From an uncultured Candidatus Entotheonella sp. (GTDB lineage: Bacteria; Tectomicrobia; Entotheonellia; Entotheonellales; Entotheonellaceae), in assembly GCA_958295825.1 (NCBI GenBank), contig OY282375.1, forward strand, positions 3,891,489-3,955,488: 64,000 bases of DNA, given 5' to 3'. The translations under genes and the position numbers were made by a program. Positions 54,003 to 62,173 of the stretch are shown piece after piece (the stretch's first letter is position 1; each line of letters opens with the position of its first letter). The notes beneath the pieces are model-generated. The model had not been told where the DNA came from. It saw only the letters and a list, made by a program, of their open reading frames with translations, and did no database searches.

Positions 54003-54608
54003 TCAGGAACTTGCCGAGAAGTTATGCAACTTTTCTCGAAAATCGTCTATGAATGCCTTGAGGCAGTGTGAGTTTTTACCTGCTTTGTATAGGTCCATTT
54101 TGTCTACCAATTCAGACGCATATTCAATGCCACCCAACATAGCTGGCTGACCACCAAGGCGAATTGCATCGCGTAAAGCTTGTTTGTAGTATCCTCGCTC
54201 GCATTTTTTGCTTTCTAAACTAGGTTGATACCCCACGACGGAGTGAAACGATTCAGGATCGCCTAAATACCAGCGTTCAACATGAGGGTCAGGGCAGGCA
54301 ACAACTAATCGGTCGATGAAGAGCGGTGTTGTAGCTTTTCGGATTTCTTCGCGCTTTTTTGTAGATGTCGAACAGTTTCCGTCGATCCCAACTACCAGTA
54401 GGTCCGCTGGGTCGTCAGCTAATCCTTTTGCTGCTTTTTGGTAAAGCTTAAACTCGGTGATTGCGTGGTTATGGCCACCACGGCTGCTTCGAATCCTGAT
54501 TTGTATGGATACTTGTTTTTCCGCTGCGATTCGATTGATCAGCGGTTTGAGCAGTTCCTCGTGGGCGCGGTCTTCCACAAAGAGATCGACTAAAATCGGT
54601 TTACTCAT
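54003..54608 (-). CDS. TOPRIM/DUF4276-like protein paired with ATPase
   Basis: 201 residues from ATG 54608, eight bases inside the ATPase gene end. VDLFVEDRAHEELLKPLINR and DLLVVGIDGNCSTST give the acidic Glu and Asp of a TOPRIM-like fold, and PHVERWYLGD is typical of the DUF4276 group. In related pairs (AAA-15 ATPase plus TOPRIM or DUF4435 partner) this is the nuclease or effector. It overlaps the ATPase stop, so both are made together. A metal-dependent nuclease is the likely activity, not shown. Confidence 0.75.
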   Translation of the reverse strand: MSKPILVDLFVEDRAHEELLKPLINRIAAEKQVSIQIRIRSSRGGHNHAITEFKLYQKAAKGLADDPADLLVVGIDGNCSTSTKKREEIRKATTPLFIDRLVVACPDPHVERWYLGDPESFHSVVGYQPSLESKKCERGYYKQALRDAIRLGGQPAMLGGIEYASELVDKMDLYKAGKNSHCLKAFIDDFREKLHNFSASS

Positions 54609-55833
54609 TGATCCAACCCCGCAATAGCGAGCTTTGGAAAGTGCCGTCATCTGTGACGCTTTCTAAAACGTTACTCATCTCCTCTTGTTGGAACATAGGA
54701 GATAGGTCGAAGGGCTCTATGATAGTGTTGTTTTCTTTCAGATGTACGTTGAGAAGACGAACTTCTGATGGTGGACGTTTCGCTTTTAACACTGCATCGA
54801 CAAAAAGTGGTGAATGGGTTGCAATGATAACTTGACGACCGGGTTGCTCGGTGAGTGAAAGTAACAGTTGAGCGATTAATTCCAGTCGGCGTGGATGAAC
54901 ACCGTTCTCGGGTTCTTCCAGAGCTATTAGCGAACCCATCCAAGGATTTACGGTAATGGCGCAAAGTGCTAGTACTCGGAGTGTGCCTTCCGAGAGTATG
55001 CGGGAAGAAAATTCTATGCCTGATTGGCGAACTGAGAGGTTCAGCGTGCCGCGTCGCTCGTCTAATTCAATGGTAAGTTCTTCGACGCTGGGGATGATTG
55101 AACGCAAGGTACGTGACACGGTGGCATAGAGCTTTGGGAAGTCGGCTTTCAGCTTGTAAAGAAACGGTGCGATTTTTTGGCCATGGATGCCAATATCGTA
55201 TACATCGGCAGGTGATGTTTCGGAGCGCATAACTCGTGGCTCCAAGTAGTAATTTCGCCAGCCGATCAGTTCTTCGCTTACGGCTCCTAGCCATGGATGT
55301 CCGAACACTAAGCTACGATCAGAGAGAATTGGATAGTTTAGACCTATGTCTTCTTGACGAGGATGTCCTCCAGATTTTCCTTTGCGTCGAATATGCAGTT
55401 TAGTGTCTATCTTTTCTACTGCTGCGGCACCTTTTGGTTTTCCGTTTGTTCCGATTTGTGCAAGGTATTCGTCGGCGATGCTGAGATGTCCGGACCTGAA
55501 ATGGATTTTTGGCTCGACGCGATAACGATACTGTCCGTGTTTGTTGTTGAGGTCAGCCTCCAAAGAAAAACTTTCGGAATCCTTTTGGAACATTTCAGGC
55601 ATTCCACCAGGTCCGAATGAGAATGCTTCGAAGCTGTGTCCACGAATTGGAAACGGTCCATCAAGTATATCGGACAAAGTGCGTACATAGGCCATACATG
55701 ATAAGGCTTGGATAGCGTCTAACAGATTGCTTTTTCCCGCACTATTCGGGCCAAAGAAAACAGCTAGACGCGGCAATTCGATCGTGATGTCCTTCAGGGA
55801 TTTGAAATTGCGGACGCTTAATTTGGTCAGCAT
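54601..55833 (-). CDS. AAA family ATPase, AAA15/OLD-like
   Basis: 410 residues from ATG 55833 with TGGAGA upstream. MLTKLSVRNFKSLKDITIEL is the classic start of AAA15/AAA_21 proteins; Walker A GPNSAGKSN is at 28-36, a signature-like region SSRILSEGTLRVLAL follows, Walker B is SLIALEEPENGVHP, and the last conserved block is VIIATHSPLFVD. This is an SMC/RecF-like ATPase typical of defence systems with a small TOPRIM partner (similar in outline to PARIS or Gabija-type pairs, but not recognised as either). It lies upstream of its partner. Confidence 0.83.
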   Translation of the reverse strand: MLTKLSVRNFKSLKDITIELPRLAVFFGPNSAGKSNLLDAIQALSCMAYVRTLSDILDGPFPIRGHSFEAFSFGPGGMPEMFQKDSESFSLEADLNNKHGQYRYRVEPKIHFRSGHLSIADEYLAQIGTNGKPKGAAAVEKIDTKLHIRRKGKSGGHPRQEDIGLNYPILSDRSLVFGHPWLGAVSEELIGWRNYYLEPRVMRSETSPADVYDIGIHGQKIAPFLYKLKADFPKLYATVSRTLRSIIPSVEELTIELDERRGTLNLSVRQSGIEFSSRILSEGTLRVLALCAITVNPWMGSLIALEEPENGVHPRRLELIAQLLLSLTEQPGRQVIIATHSPLFVDAVLKAKRPPSEVRLLNVHLKENNTIIEPFDLSPMFQQEEMSNVLESVTDDGTFQSSLLRGWINE

Positions 55834-55956
55834 GGCGATCTCCAATTACGGAATCCAGTGGCGGGTTTGAGGCACTGCATATTTAATCTCTGTTGTATTA
55901 GTTTCCCTTATACGTATGGGGGGTGACTTTTCGAGCATCTTTGGAGCACATGGATA

Positions 55957-55983
55957 CGGTTTATCCCCACGTGCGGGGAAGAT
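55957..55983. repeat. Single type I-E-like CRISPR repeat
   Basis: CGGTTTATCCCCACGTGCGG then GGAAGAT matches the E. coli I-E repeat class (CGGTTTATCCCCGC..GCGGGGAACAC) with a shorter loop. Only one good copy is present; a degraded look-alike lies about 58 bp upstream (GTTTCCCTTATACGTATGGG). No cas gene is in the window. It could be an orphan repeat or a chance hairpin. Confidence 0.4.
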
Positions 55984-56112
55984 GAGATAGCCTGTCTTCT
56001 TTGCTGGACTACTGGGGATGAGTCTAGCCTCTGCGAGTCGATGGCTCTAGTGTGGTTATCGTCCTAATTGCTGGCAGGTCCAAGCAGGACGGTGTAACAG
56101 GTTGAAATGTGT

Positions 56113-58908
56113 CTACCTTGAGCTTTGTCCCACCCGAAACACCTTCATTACTTCATCCCCCAAGTGATTGATGACCTTCACCGCAATACGCCCCGACTGC
56201 GGCTTGGCAAACGGGCGCGACGTGTCGCTCTTGAGCGTTGCCCAAGCCTCTTCGTTGATCTCCGCTTTCAGCGTAGTCCTGAGCGCCTTGTAGGGGTCGT
56301 TGGCGCCGAGAAAATAGGCGTGGCGGACGAAGAAGCTCTCTTCGTTGTAATCGGTGTCGATGAACCAGCAGGCGATGCCGTCAGTGTCGTCGCTGCGGAT
56401 TTCGCCGGTGTTGGGATGGAAGACGTCCACCCCGTTGATCTTGACCTGGATTTGCTCGTCGTCCGCGTCGATGATGTCGATGTCCGGTTCCCCGAAGATG
56501 ACGAACAGATTGCCTTGGCCGGTGTTCTTGAGGTCGGCGGCCATGTGCAGGTCGGCGTTCATGCGCGCTTTCAGGACAGGGACGCGGCCGAGCTTGTTGA
56601 ACTCCGAGGCGTGCGCATCGTAGTTGAAGGCGCAGGCTACCAGTGCGTCAAAGTTGGCCTCGGCGGCTTCATGGACAGCTTTGACCAGGTCCGGGCGCGA
56701 GACGGTACCGAACTCGGGGCCGATGAAAATCCCAGCGCGTTTCTCCGCGCCGGAATCGGTGTCGCCTTCGGTGTAGCGACCTTCGGCGCAAACGAGGTCG
56801 CCCGGCCAGGGCGTGAGCGAAGCAAAAGTAATGCGGTCCTCCTTGCGCGCCTGCTGGACGCCGGCGGTCTTGAGGTGTTCCAGGATCATGCCGGCGAAGT
56901 CCTGCGCATTGTCGTAACCGAGCTTGTCTTGGACAGCGTTGTCGATGAGCTCGTCGTTCTCGTCTACCCCCAGCAGGCGGTGCGGCGACAGGCTTTCGAC
57001 GGTGAAGGGGCCGGCGACGCGTACCTTCTTTCTGTCTTCGTAAGGCTTGTCGTAGAGGTATTCGTAGTCCGCCTTGGCGGCGATGGAGGCGTCAATCTCG
57101 CGCTGGCGGGCAATGCGCCCTTCCCACCAGCGGGCATGCAGGGCTTTGGCGTCGGCGGGCCAGGCATCGTCGGCGTCGCGAGGGATTTCCCATTCTTCCC
57201 AATTTTGGCCGAGCGCGGTGTTCAACTCGGCACGCAGGGGTTCCAGCGTTTCCTGCCAAGTCTCGTAGATGGTGTCGATCTCGGTATTGTTGGCAATGGA
57301 TTTGAGGGTGACGTGCGGGACGCGCTCGTAAACGAAGCCCTGTCGGATGTTTCCGTGAGTGGGGTTCTGCGGGGGCTCGCTGCGGCTGACCCCGGCTTCC
57401 TTGGCTTGGCCTTCGGGGCTGTCTGCCAATAGGTAGTAGGGATAGCGCGCCCCCATGATGCGGGCGCGGGCGAGCGCAAGGGCGACGCGGGAGGTGTCGA
57501 TGGTGATCCAGCGGCGGCCCCATTGTTCGGCGACGTAGGCGGTGGTGCCGGAACCGCAGGTGGGGTCGAGGACGAGATCGCCGGGGTCGGTGGCCATCAA
57601 GATGCAACGCTGAATGATCTTTGTTGAAGTCTGTACAACATAAACTTTATCCATGCCGCTACCCGACGCCGAATCCGCCCATAGATTAGACATCGGATTG
57701 ACGGGATTGTCGCCCGCAAATCGCACATAGTTCAACGTTCTCCCGGTTCGTACAACACGATCAGCAGACAACAGTCTGCTCATGCCTTCGGGGTTCGTTG
57801 ACCAGCTTCTACCCGCTGTGGGGGAGTACACTTGACCGAACGCACTAATTGGATAGACACAGCTCGGGGTTCTTCCAGCCGCCAAAAGGATCTGAAATCT
57901 CGCATATTCATCTGCCGGTATGGTCTCGTTTGTAGTAGCTCGTCGGTAGTGACCAACTGACTCCTTGACAACGGAATACGCCGAGTCCTCTTTCGGGTCC
58001 TTACTTATAAAAAGCAATCGCCGCTTCGTAGCAGTTTCCGTCGACTTGGTAAACCATAGAAGGAAGTCGGTGACTTCCGCCATTTCGCCTTTTCCGAGCC
58101 CGGCGGTCTTCTTGAACGTAATCATCGCAACGAAATTTGTGGTGCCAAACACCTCATCCATCACCGCCCGCACCCGGTGTACGTTCTCATCCCCAATCTG
58201 CACGAAGACCGAACCGCTCTCCGTCAGCAAATCCCGCGCCACGGTCAGCCGGTCCCGCAGATACGTCAGGTACGAGTGAATCCCGTCCCGCCACGTATCC
58301 CGAAACGCCTTCACCTGCTCCGGTTCCCGCGTAACGTGCTCGGCCTTGCCGTCCTTCACGTCGCGGCTGGTGGTGGACCACTGGAAGTTGGAGTTGAACT
58401 TGATGCCGTAGGGCGGGTCGACGTAGATGCACTGCACCTTGCCGCGCAGCCCCTCGCGCTCCGCCAGCGATGCCATGACTTGCAGGCTGTCCCCCAGGAT
58501 CATGCGGTTCGACCAGTTGGCGTCGTGCTGGTAGAACTCGGTGCGGGCGTCCGCGCTCGGCAGGCCGTTGAAGTCGGCGAAGAGGTCTGGCTGGTTCGCA
58601 GCGGCTTTCTCGTCTGCTTTCGTATGTCGGAGCAAATCGTCTACCAGCGCCTTCGGATGCACTTTCTCCTGGATGAACAGCGGCGGCGCCTGCACCGCGA
58701 GGTCCGACCAGTCCTGCGTATCCTTGCCGCGCCAGACGAGTTGCGGGTCGAGGTCGCGGTTGCGGCGCTCGTAGGCCACTTGGATGGGATCGCGGTCCTC
58801 CGCCGCCATTACGGGCTGATGCTCGGCGGTGGGGATGTTCTTGCGGGATGCTTCGTCGTGGGTAAAGGTTTCGACGGTCTTGGCAACTGTTTGTCTTCGT
58901 CTTTCCAT
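56113..58908 (-). CDS. Type III restriction-modification system, Mod methyltransferase
   Basis: 931 residues from ATG 58908 (AAGGA upstream; the frame extends 19 codons further without merit). Beta-class N6-adenine methyltransferase order: catalytic DPPY at 164-167 (CIYVDPPYGIKFNS) then a long target-recognition part, then the SAM motif DPTCGSGTTAYVAEQWG at about 448. GDSLQVMASL precedes the first motif. It modifies one strand of an asymmetric site and gives specificity to Res. The Res gene ends 13 bp upstream. The long C-terminal part beyond residue 560 is larger than in many Mod proteins. Confidence 0.9.
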   Translation of the reverse strand: MERRRQTVAKTVETFTHDEASRKNIPTAEHQPVMAAEDRDPIQVAYERRNRDLDPQLVWRGKDTQDWSDLAVQAPPLFIQEKVHPKALVDDLLRHTKADEKAAANQPDLFADFNGLPSADARTEFYQHDANWSNRMILGDSLQVMASLAEREGLRGKVQCIYVDPPYGIKFNSNFQWSTTSRDVKDGKAEHVTREPEQVKAFRDTWRDGIHSYLTYLRDRLTVARDLLTESGSVFVQIGDENVHRVRAVMDEVFGTTNFVAMITFKKTAGLGKGEMAEVTDFLLWFTKSTETATKRRLLFISKDPKEDSAYSVVKESVGHYRRATTNETIPADEYARFQILLAAGRTPSCVYPISAFGQVYSPTAGRSWSTNPEGMSRLLSADRVVRTGRTLNYVRFAGDNPVNPMSNLWADSASGSGMDKVYVVQTSTKIIQRCILMATDPGDLVLDPTCGSGTTAYVAEQWGRRWITIDTSRVALALARARIMGARYPYYLLADSPEGQAKEAGVSRSEPPQNPTHGNIRQGFVYERVPHVTLKSIANNTEIDTIYETWQETLEPLRAELNTALGQNWEEWEIPRDADDAWPADAKALHARWWEGRIARQREIDASIAAKADYEYLYDKPYEDRKKVRVAGPFTVESLSPHRLLGVDENDELIDNAVQDKLGYDNAQDFAGMILEHLKTAGVQQARKEDRITFASLTPWPGDLVCAEGRYTEGDTDSGAEKRAGIFIGPEFGTVSRPDLVKAVHEAAEANFDALVACAFNYDAHASEFNKLGRVPVLKARMNADLHMAADLKNTGQGNLFVIFGEPDIDIIDADDEQIQVKINGVDVFHPNTGEIRSDDTDGIACWFIDTDYNEESFFVRHAYFLGANDPYKALRTTLKAEINEEAWATLKSDTSRPFAKPQSGRIAVKVINHLGDEVMKVFRVGQSSR

Positions 58909-58921
58909 TACGCGGATTCCT

Positions 58922-61900
58922 TCATTTCGTCGAGTCGTCGAGTAGCGCTTCCACCTTGGCCGCAAATTCCGCTTGCATGTCGTAGACGTCCGTAAACTCG
59001 GCGAAGGCCCAACGGCCGTAGCACCCGTGGTAATTCACGCCGGGGACCCAATAGGTTTCCATGGCGGCTTTCTTGTCTTTCGCGTCCTCTCCCCGGTAGC
59101 CCTTGATTTCCGCAACCAGGTATGTCGGGTCGTTGGAGCCGTCGTCCAGGACGACGATGAAGTCCGGGACGTAGGTCCGGGCGGTGGAGCCGCTGCGGTA
59201 GGGCACTTCCAGCCCGAGGTTCTGGTTTTTCACGTAGGCGCGGACGTTGGGGTGCGTCTCGATGACGCGGCAGAATTCTCCTTCCCACGTGCTGTCGAGG
59301 ATGGCCCAGTTGACGTGGCAACGCCGAGGGTCCGTCTTGTGGCGGTGCGTCTTGGTCGTATTGAAGTTGACGTGCTGGGTGGAACCGACGGGGTTGTAAG
59401 GATCGAGCACGGCCTTGACCGGGCGGTTGCCGATTTCTGCTCGCGTGATGGCCGCGGCGATGCGTTCGCACGCGAAGTCGGCCAGTTCCGGGGATATGAG
59501 TTGCGCCGGGAAGGTGCCGCCCTTGCAGACGAGGCAGGTGTCTAGCCACTGCTTGGTGATGCGCTTGAGTTGTCCGAAGAGGTGCAGCTTGGGGTCTTCG
59601 TTCAGGTCGCGCCATTTGGTGTAGAGCAGCTGTTTGGCGAGATGAAAGAGAAGGGTTGAGGAACGCCGGCCTTCGGTGCGGGTCAGGTCGAGATTCACGC
59701 CTTCGCCGATGATGCCTTCATTCCGTGTTTCCGTGGGTCCTGTCAGTTCCGGCGTCAGTTCCAGGACCGAGTCTTCGTTGAAGTCGGCGTCCAGTCGTTC
59801 CTCCGGCAGTTCCACCCGGTATCCGGCAACGCAGGGAAAGCGGATTTCAAGATGGTCTCGTTCGGGATGAACGGCCTTGACCTGGATGGTTTCCCTTGGC
59901 GGCGTGGGCGAGGCGACGACGGGTTTGGCCGTGAAGTCGAACGGGATGCCCAGGACGTCTGCATACTCCACGCGGAACAGGCCGTTCTCGTCAAGGTCGT
60001 AAGACTGCCGGCGGAGGGCTCTGCCGACGACCTGTTCGCAGAGCAGCTGCGTGCTGAAGGCGCGGACGCCCAGGACGTGCGTGACGGTGTTGGCGTCCCA
60101 GCCTTCGGTGAGCATGGATACCGACACCACGCAGCGAACCGAGTCTCCCAATCGTCCCGGTTTGCCTACGGTGTTCATGACTTCGCGCAGGAGGTCCTGG
60201 TCGTTGATCTTCTCGGTTTGGGGTCGATTGAGTCGGAGCTGGAGTATCTGATCGGCCGCTGCGGAGCGGAATTCCTTGCCTAGGGGCTCGTCGGACTCCA
60301 GTTGCCTGCTGTCGATGAGCAGCGTGCGCGGCCGGGGAAACGGGTTGCCTTGCTCGTCGAAGTTCCTGAATAGTGGCAGGCGCCCGTTTTCCAAGGTTTT
60401 CGTTCCATCGTTGTTTGTGCGGTGAAAGCCGGAAATGTAGTCATGGACGAGTTTTGAGGTTGCTGTGTTGTTGCAGACGATGATGAAGCAGGGCGGGACG
60501 TTGATGTTTGCGTTTTGCCATGCCTCGAATGTCTTTTCGTAATAGCCGTATAAGGCGTTCAGGGCCGTATCCAGCAGAGTCGGGATGCGAAGCGAGTCGA
60601 GCGTGGCGTTTTGCTGCGGTCTTGTTGGCATTTCTCCGCCGATGTGGTTCCACAAAACGCGGAGTTTCGGTATTTCGGTGTCTTGGACGTTGTCGGCTAC
60701 CGGCACGCGCGGCACTTTGACGATGCCGCACTCGATGGCGTCCATCAGCGAGAAATCGCTCATGGTCCAGGGAAAGAGCGTTCCTTCGTCACCGGAGCCG
60801 CGCAGGAAGAAGGGCGTTGCCGAGAGGTCGACGACGCGGTTCAGGCCGAGCTTGTGGCGGACTGCTTCTAGTCCGCTAATCCATAGCCGCGCTGTTTCCT
60901 TGTTTTTCCTGGCTTCTTCCTGGTCTTCGTTTCCTGGTCTTCTTTCATGGTTTTCTTTGGTTTTTTCGCGGTAGCAGTGGTGGGCCTCGTCGTTCAGCGC
61001 CATGACGTTTTTCATGCCCATGAGTTCCGGCATGACGCGCTGCAGCATCTGGCCTTGGGTTTCCTGGACGGCGAGCGGCTTTAACCCTCGGCCCTGCAGC
61101 AGGGCGCGGCCGCCCTTGGACAACTCCAGGCGGTCGCGCAGCTTGAAGGCGTGATAGTTGGTGATGACGATTCTGGCTTTGTTCAGGTCGGCGAGCATGT
61201 CGGTGGGGACCAGTTCGCGGCTGCGGTAATAGCTGTCCGGGTCGTTGGGCTGCAGCACGCGCAGGCGGTCCTTGATGGTGATGCCGGGCGTGACGACCAG
61301 GAAGCCGCGGGTGAACCGTTGGCTGTTTGGACGGCGAACTGCGTTGATGGTCTGCCAGGCAATCAGCATGGCCATGACGGCGGTCTTGCCGGCGCCGGTG
61401 GCGAGTTTCAGCGCCAGTCGGGGAAGTCCCGGATTGGCCTTTTCGTTGACGGCGTTCAGGTATTCGAGAAACTGTTTTCCGGCGTTGCCCATGCCTGGCG
61501 CGACTTCGGTCAGCCAGATGATGGTTTCTGCGGCTTCGACCTGGCAGAAGAAGAGACGAAAGCCGTCAGACTTGCGGGAGCGCCAGTGTTGGAGGAGTCG
61601 GGCGGTTTCCGGCGTGACGCGCCACTTTTCCTTCGGGAGCGCTCTCCAGTTGCCGACATAATGGCGGACGCTCTCGATAGTCTCTGTCAGGTCGTACTGT
61701 TGGTTTTCGGTCTCGATTTTTCTTGCAGTAGAGTCGAAGACCATCGAGGTCTGGTTTCTTGCTGGGTCCTGCTGTCTTCTAACGGGTGGAACGGGTGAGA
61801 TGTATTTGGCGGGTCTTCGTTTGAGAAGGACGGTCTGGGTCGGCTGCCCGGTGTCGTCCAGTTCCCAGTGCTGGCTTGGGCATTCGTATGGAGAGTTGAG

Positions 61901-61930
61901 AATGGGCTGGTTGAAGAATTGCTGGCTCAA
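58922..61930 (-). CDS. Type III restriction-modification system, Res helicase-nuclease
   Basis: About 1000 residues. DEAD/DEAH-type helicase: Walker A LKLATGAGKTAVM, NDEAHHCY, VVDLSATPF, and the C-terminal domain with VGRALRRQSYD. The C-terminal PD-(D/E)XK nuclease is YVPDFIVVLDDG plus YLVAEIKGYRG. It translocates or switches on ATP and cuts near unmodified Mod sites. The start is uncertain: TTG at 61930 has GAGG upstream; an ATG at 61965 is one base out of frame across a run of six A; the open frame reaches 62098. The mod gene follows 13 bp later. Confidence 0.87.
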   Translation of the reverse strand: MSQQFFNQPILNSPYECPSQHWELDDTGQPTQTVLLKRRPAKYISPVPPVRRQQDPARNQTSMVFDSTARKIETENQQYDLTETIESVRHYVGNWRALPKEKWRVTPETARLLQHWRSRKSDGFRLFFCQVEAAETIIWLTEVAPGMGNAGKQFLEYLNAVNEKANPGLPRLALKLATGAGKTAVMAMLIAWQTINAVRRPNSQRFTRGFLVVTPGITIKDRLRVLQPNDPDSYYRSRELVPTDMLADLNKARIVITNYHAFKLRDRLELSKGGRALLQGRGLKPLAVQETQGQMLQRVMPELMGMKNVMALNDEAHHCYREKTKENHERRPGNEDQEEARKNKETARLWISGLEAVRHKLGLNRVVDLSATPFFLRGSGDEGTLFPWTMSDFSLMDAIECGIVKVPRVPVADNVQDTEIPKLRVLWNHIGGEMPTRPQQNATLDSLRIPTLLDTALNALYGYYEKTFEAWQNANINVPPCFIIVCNNTATSKLVHDYISGFHRTNNDGTKTLENGRLPLFRNFDEQGNPFPRPRTLLIDSRQLESDEPLGKEFRSAAADQILQLRLNRPQTEKINDQDLLREVMNTVGKPGRLGDSVRCVVSVSMLTEGWDANTVTHVLGVRAFSTQLLCEQVVGRALRRQSYDLDENGLFRVEYADVLGIPFDFTAKPVVASPTPPRETIQVKAVHPERDHLEIRFPCVAGYRVELPEERLDADFNEDSVLELTPELTGPTETRNEGIIGEGVNLDLTRTEGRRSSTLLFHLAKQLLYTKWRDLNEDPKLHLFGQLKRITKQWLDTCLVCKGGTFPAQLISPELADFACERIAAAITRAEIGNRPVKAVLDPYNPVGSTQHVNFNTTKTHRHKTDPRRCHVNWAILDSTWEGEFCRVIETHPNVRAYVKNQNLGLEVPYRSGSTARTYVPDFIVVLDDGSNDPTYLVAEIKGYRGEDAKDKKAAMETYWVPGVNYHGCYGRWAFAEFTDVYDMQAEFAAKVEALLDDSTK

Positions 61931-61984
61931 TGGCGGCCTCGGGTTTTTTCGTCGTGTTGGTTCATGGACGTTCAGGGCGGAAGG

Positions 61985-61990
61985 ATTATA
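61985..61990 (-). promoter_or_regulatory. Perfect -10 box before res
   Basis: Minus strand TATAAT at 61990-61985. A TTGACA lies 24 bp further upstream, too far for a standard pair, so the -35 is not clear. A start near 61978 would make an AUG at 61965 or a TTG at 61930 the usable initiation codon and exclude the open frame up to 62098. Confidence 0.5.
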
Positions 61991-62173
61991 ACCGCAGGCG
62001 TACAGGGAGACGCATGTCAAACTGGCGCGCGCGGTTATACTACCCGCATCCCTACATATTGTCACAGGAGGATGAACGATAAGCCGAGTACGAACCAAAA
62101 CGCCACGGGTATCGAGTACGAACGCGTTGCCTTGCGTCGTCCAGTCGACACCCGCTGACAGGAGAATGTACGC

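Noticed and set aside
61931..62098. Extended N-terminus of Res up to 62098
   Set aside because: The perfect -10 box at 61985-61990 lies inside this stretch, and the translation before the conserved NPRPPLSQ region has no protein-like character.
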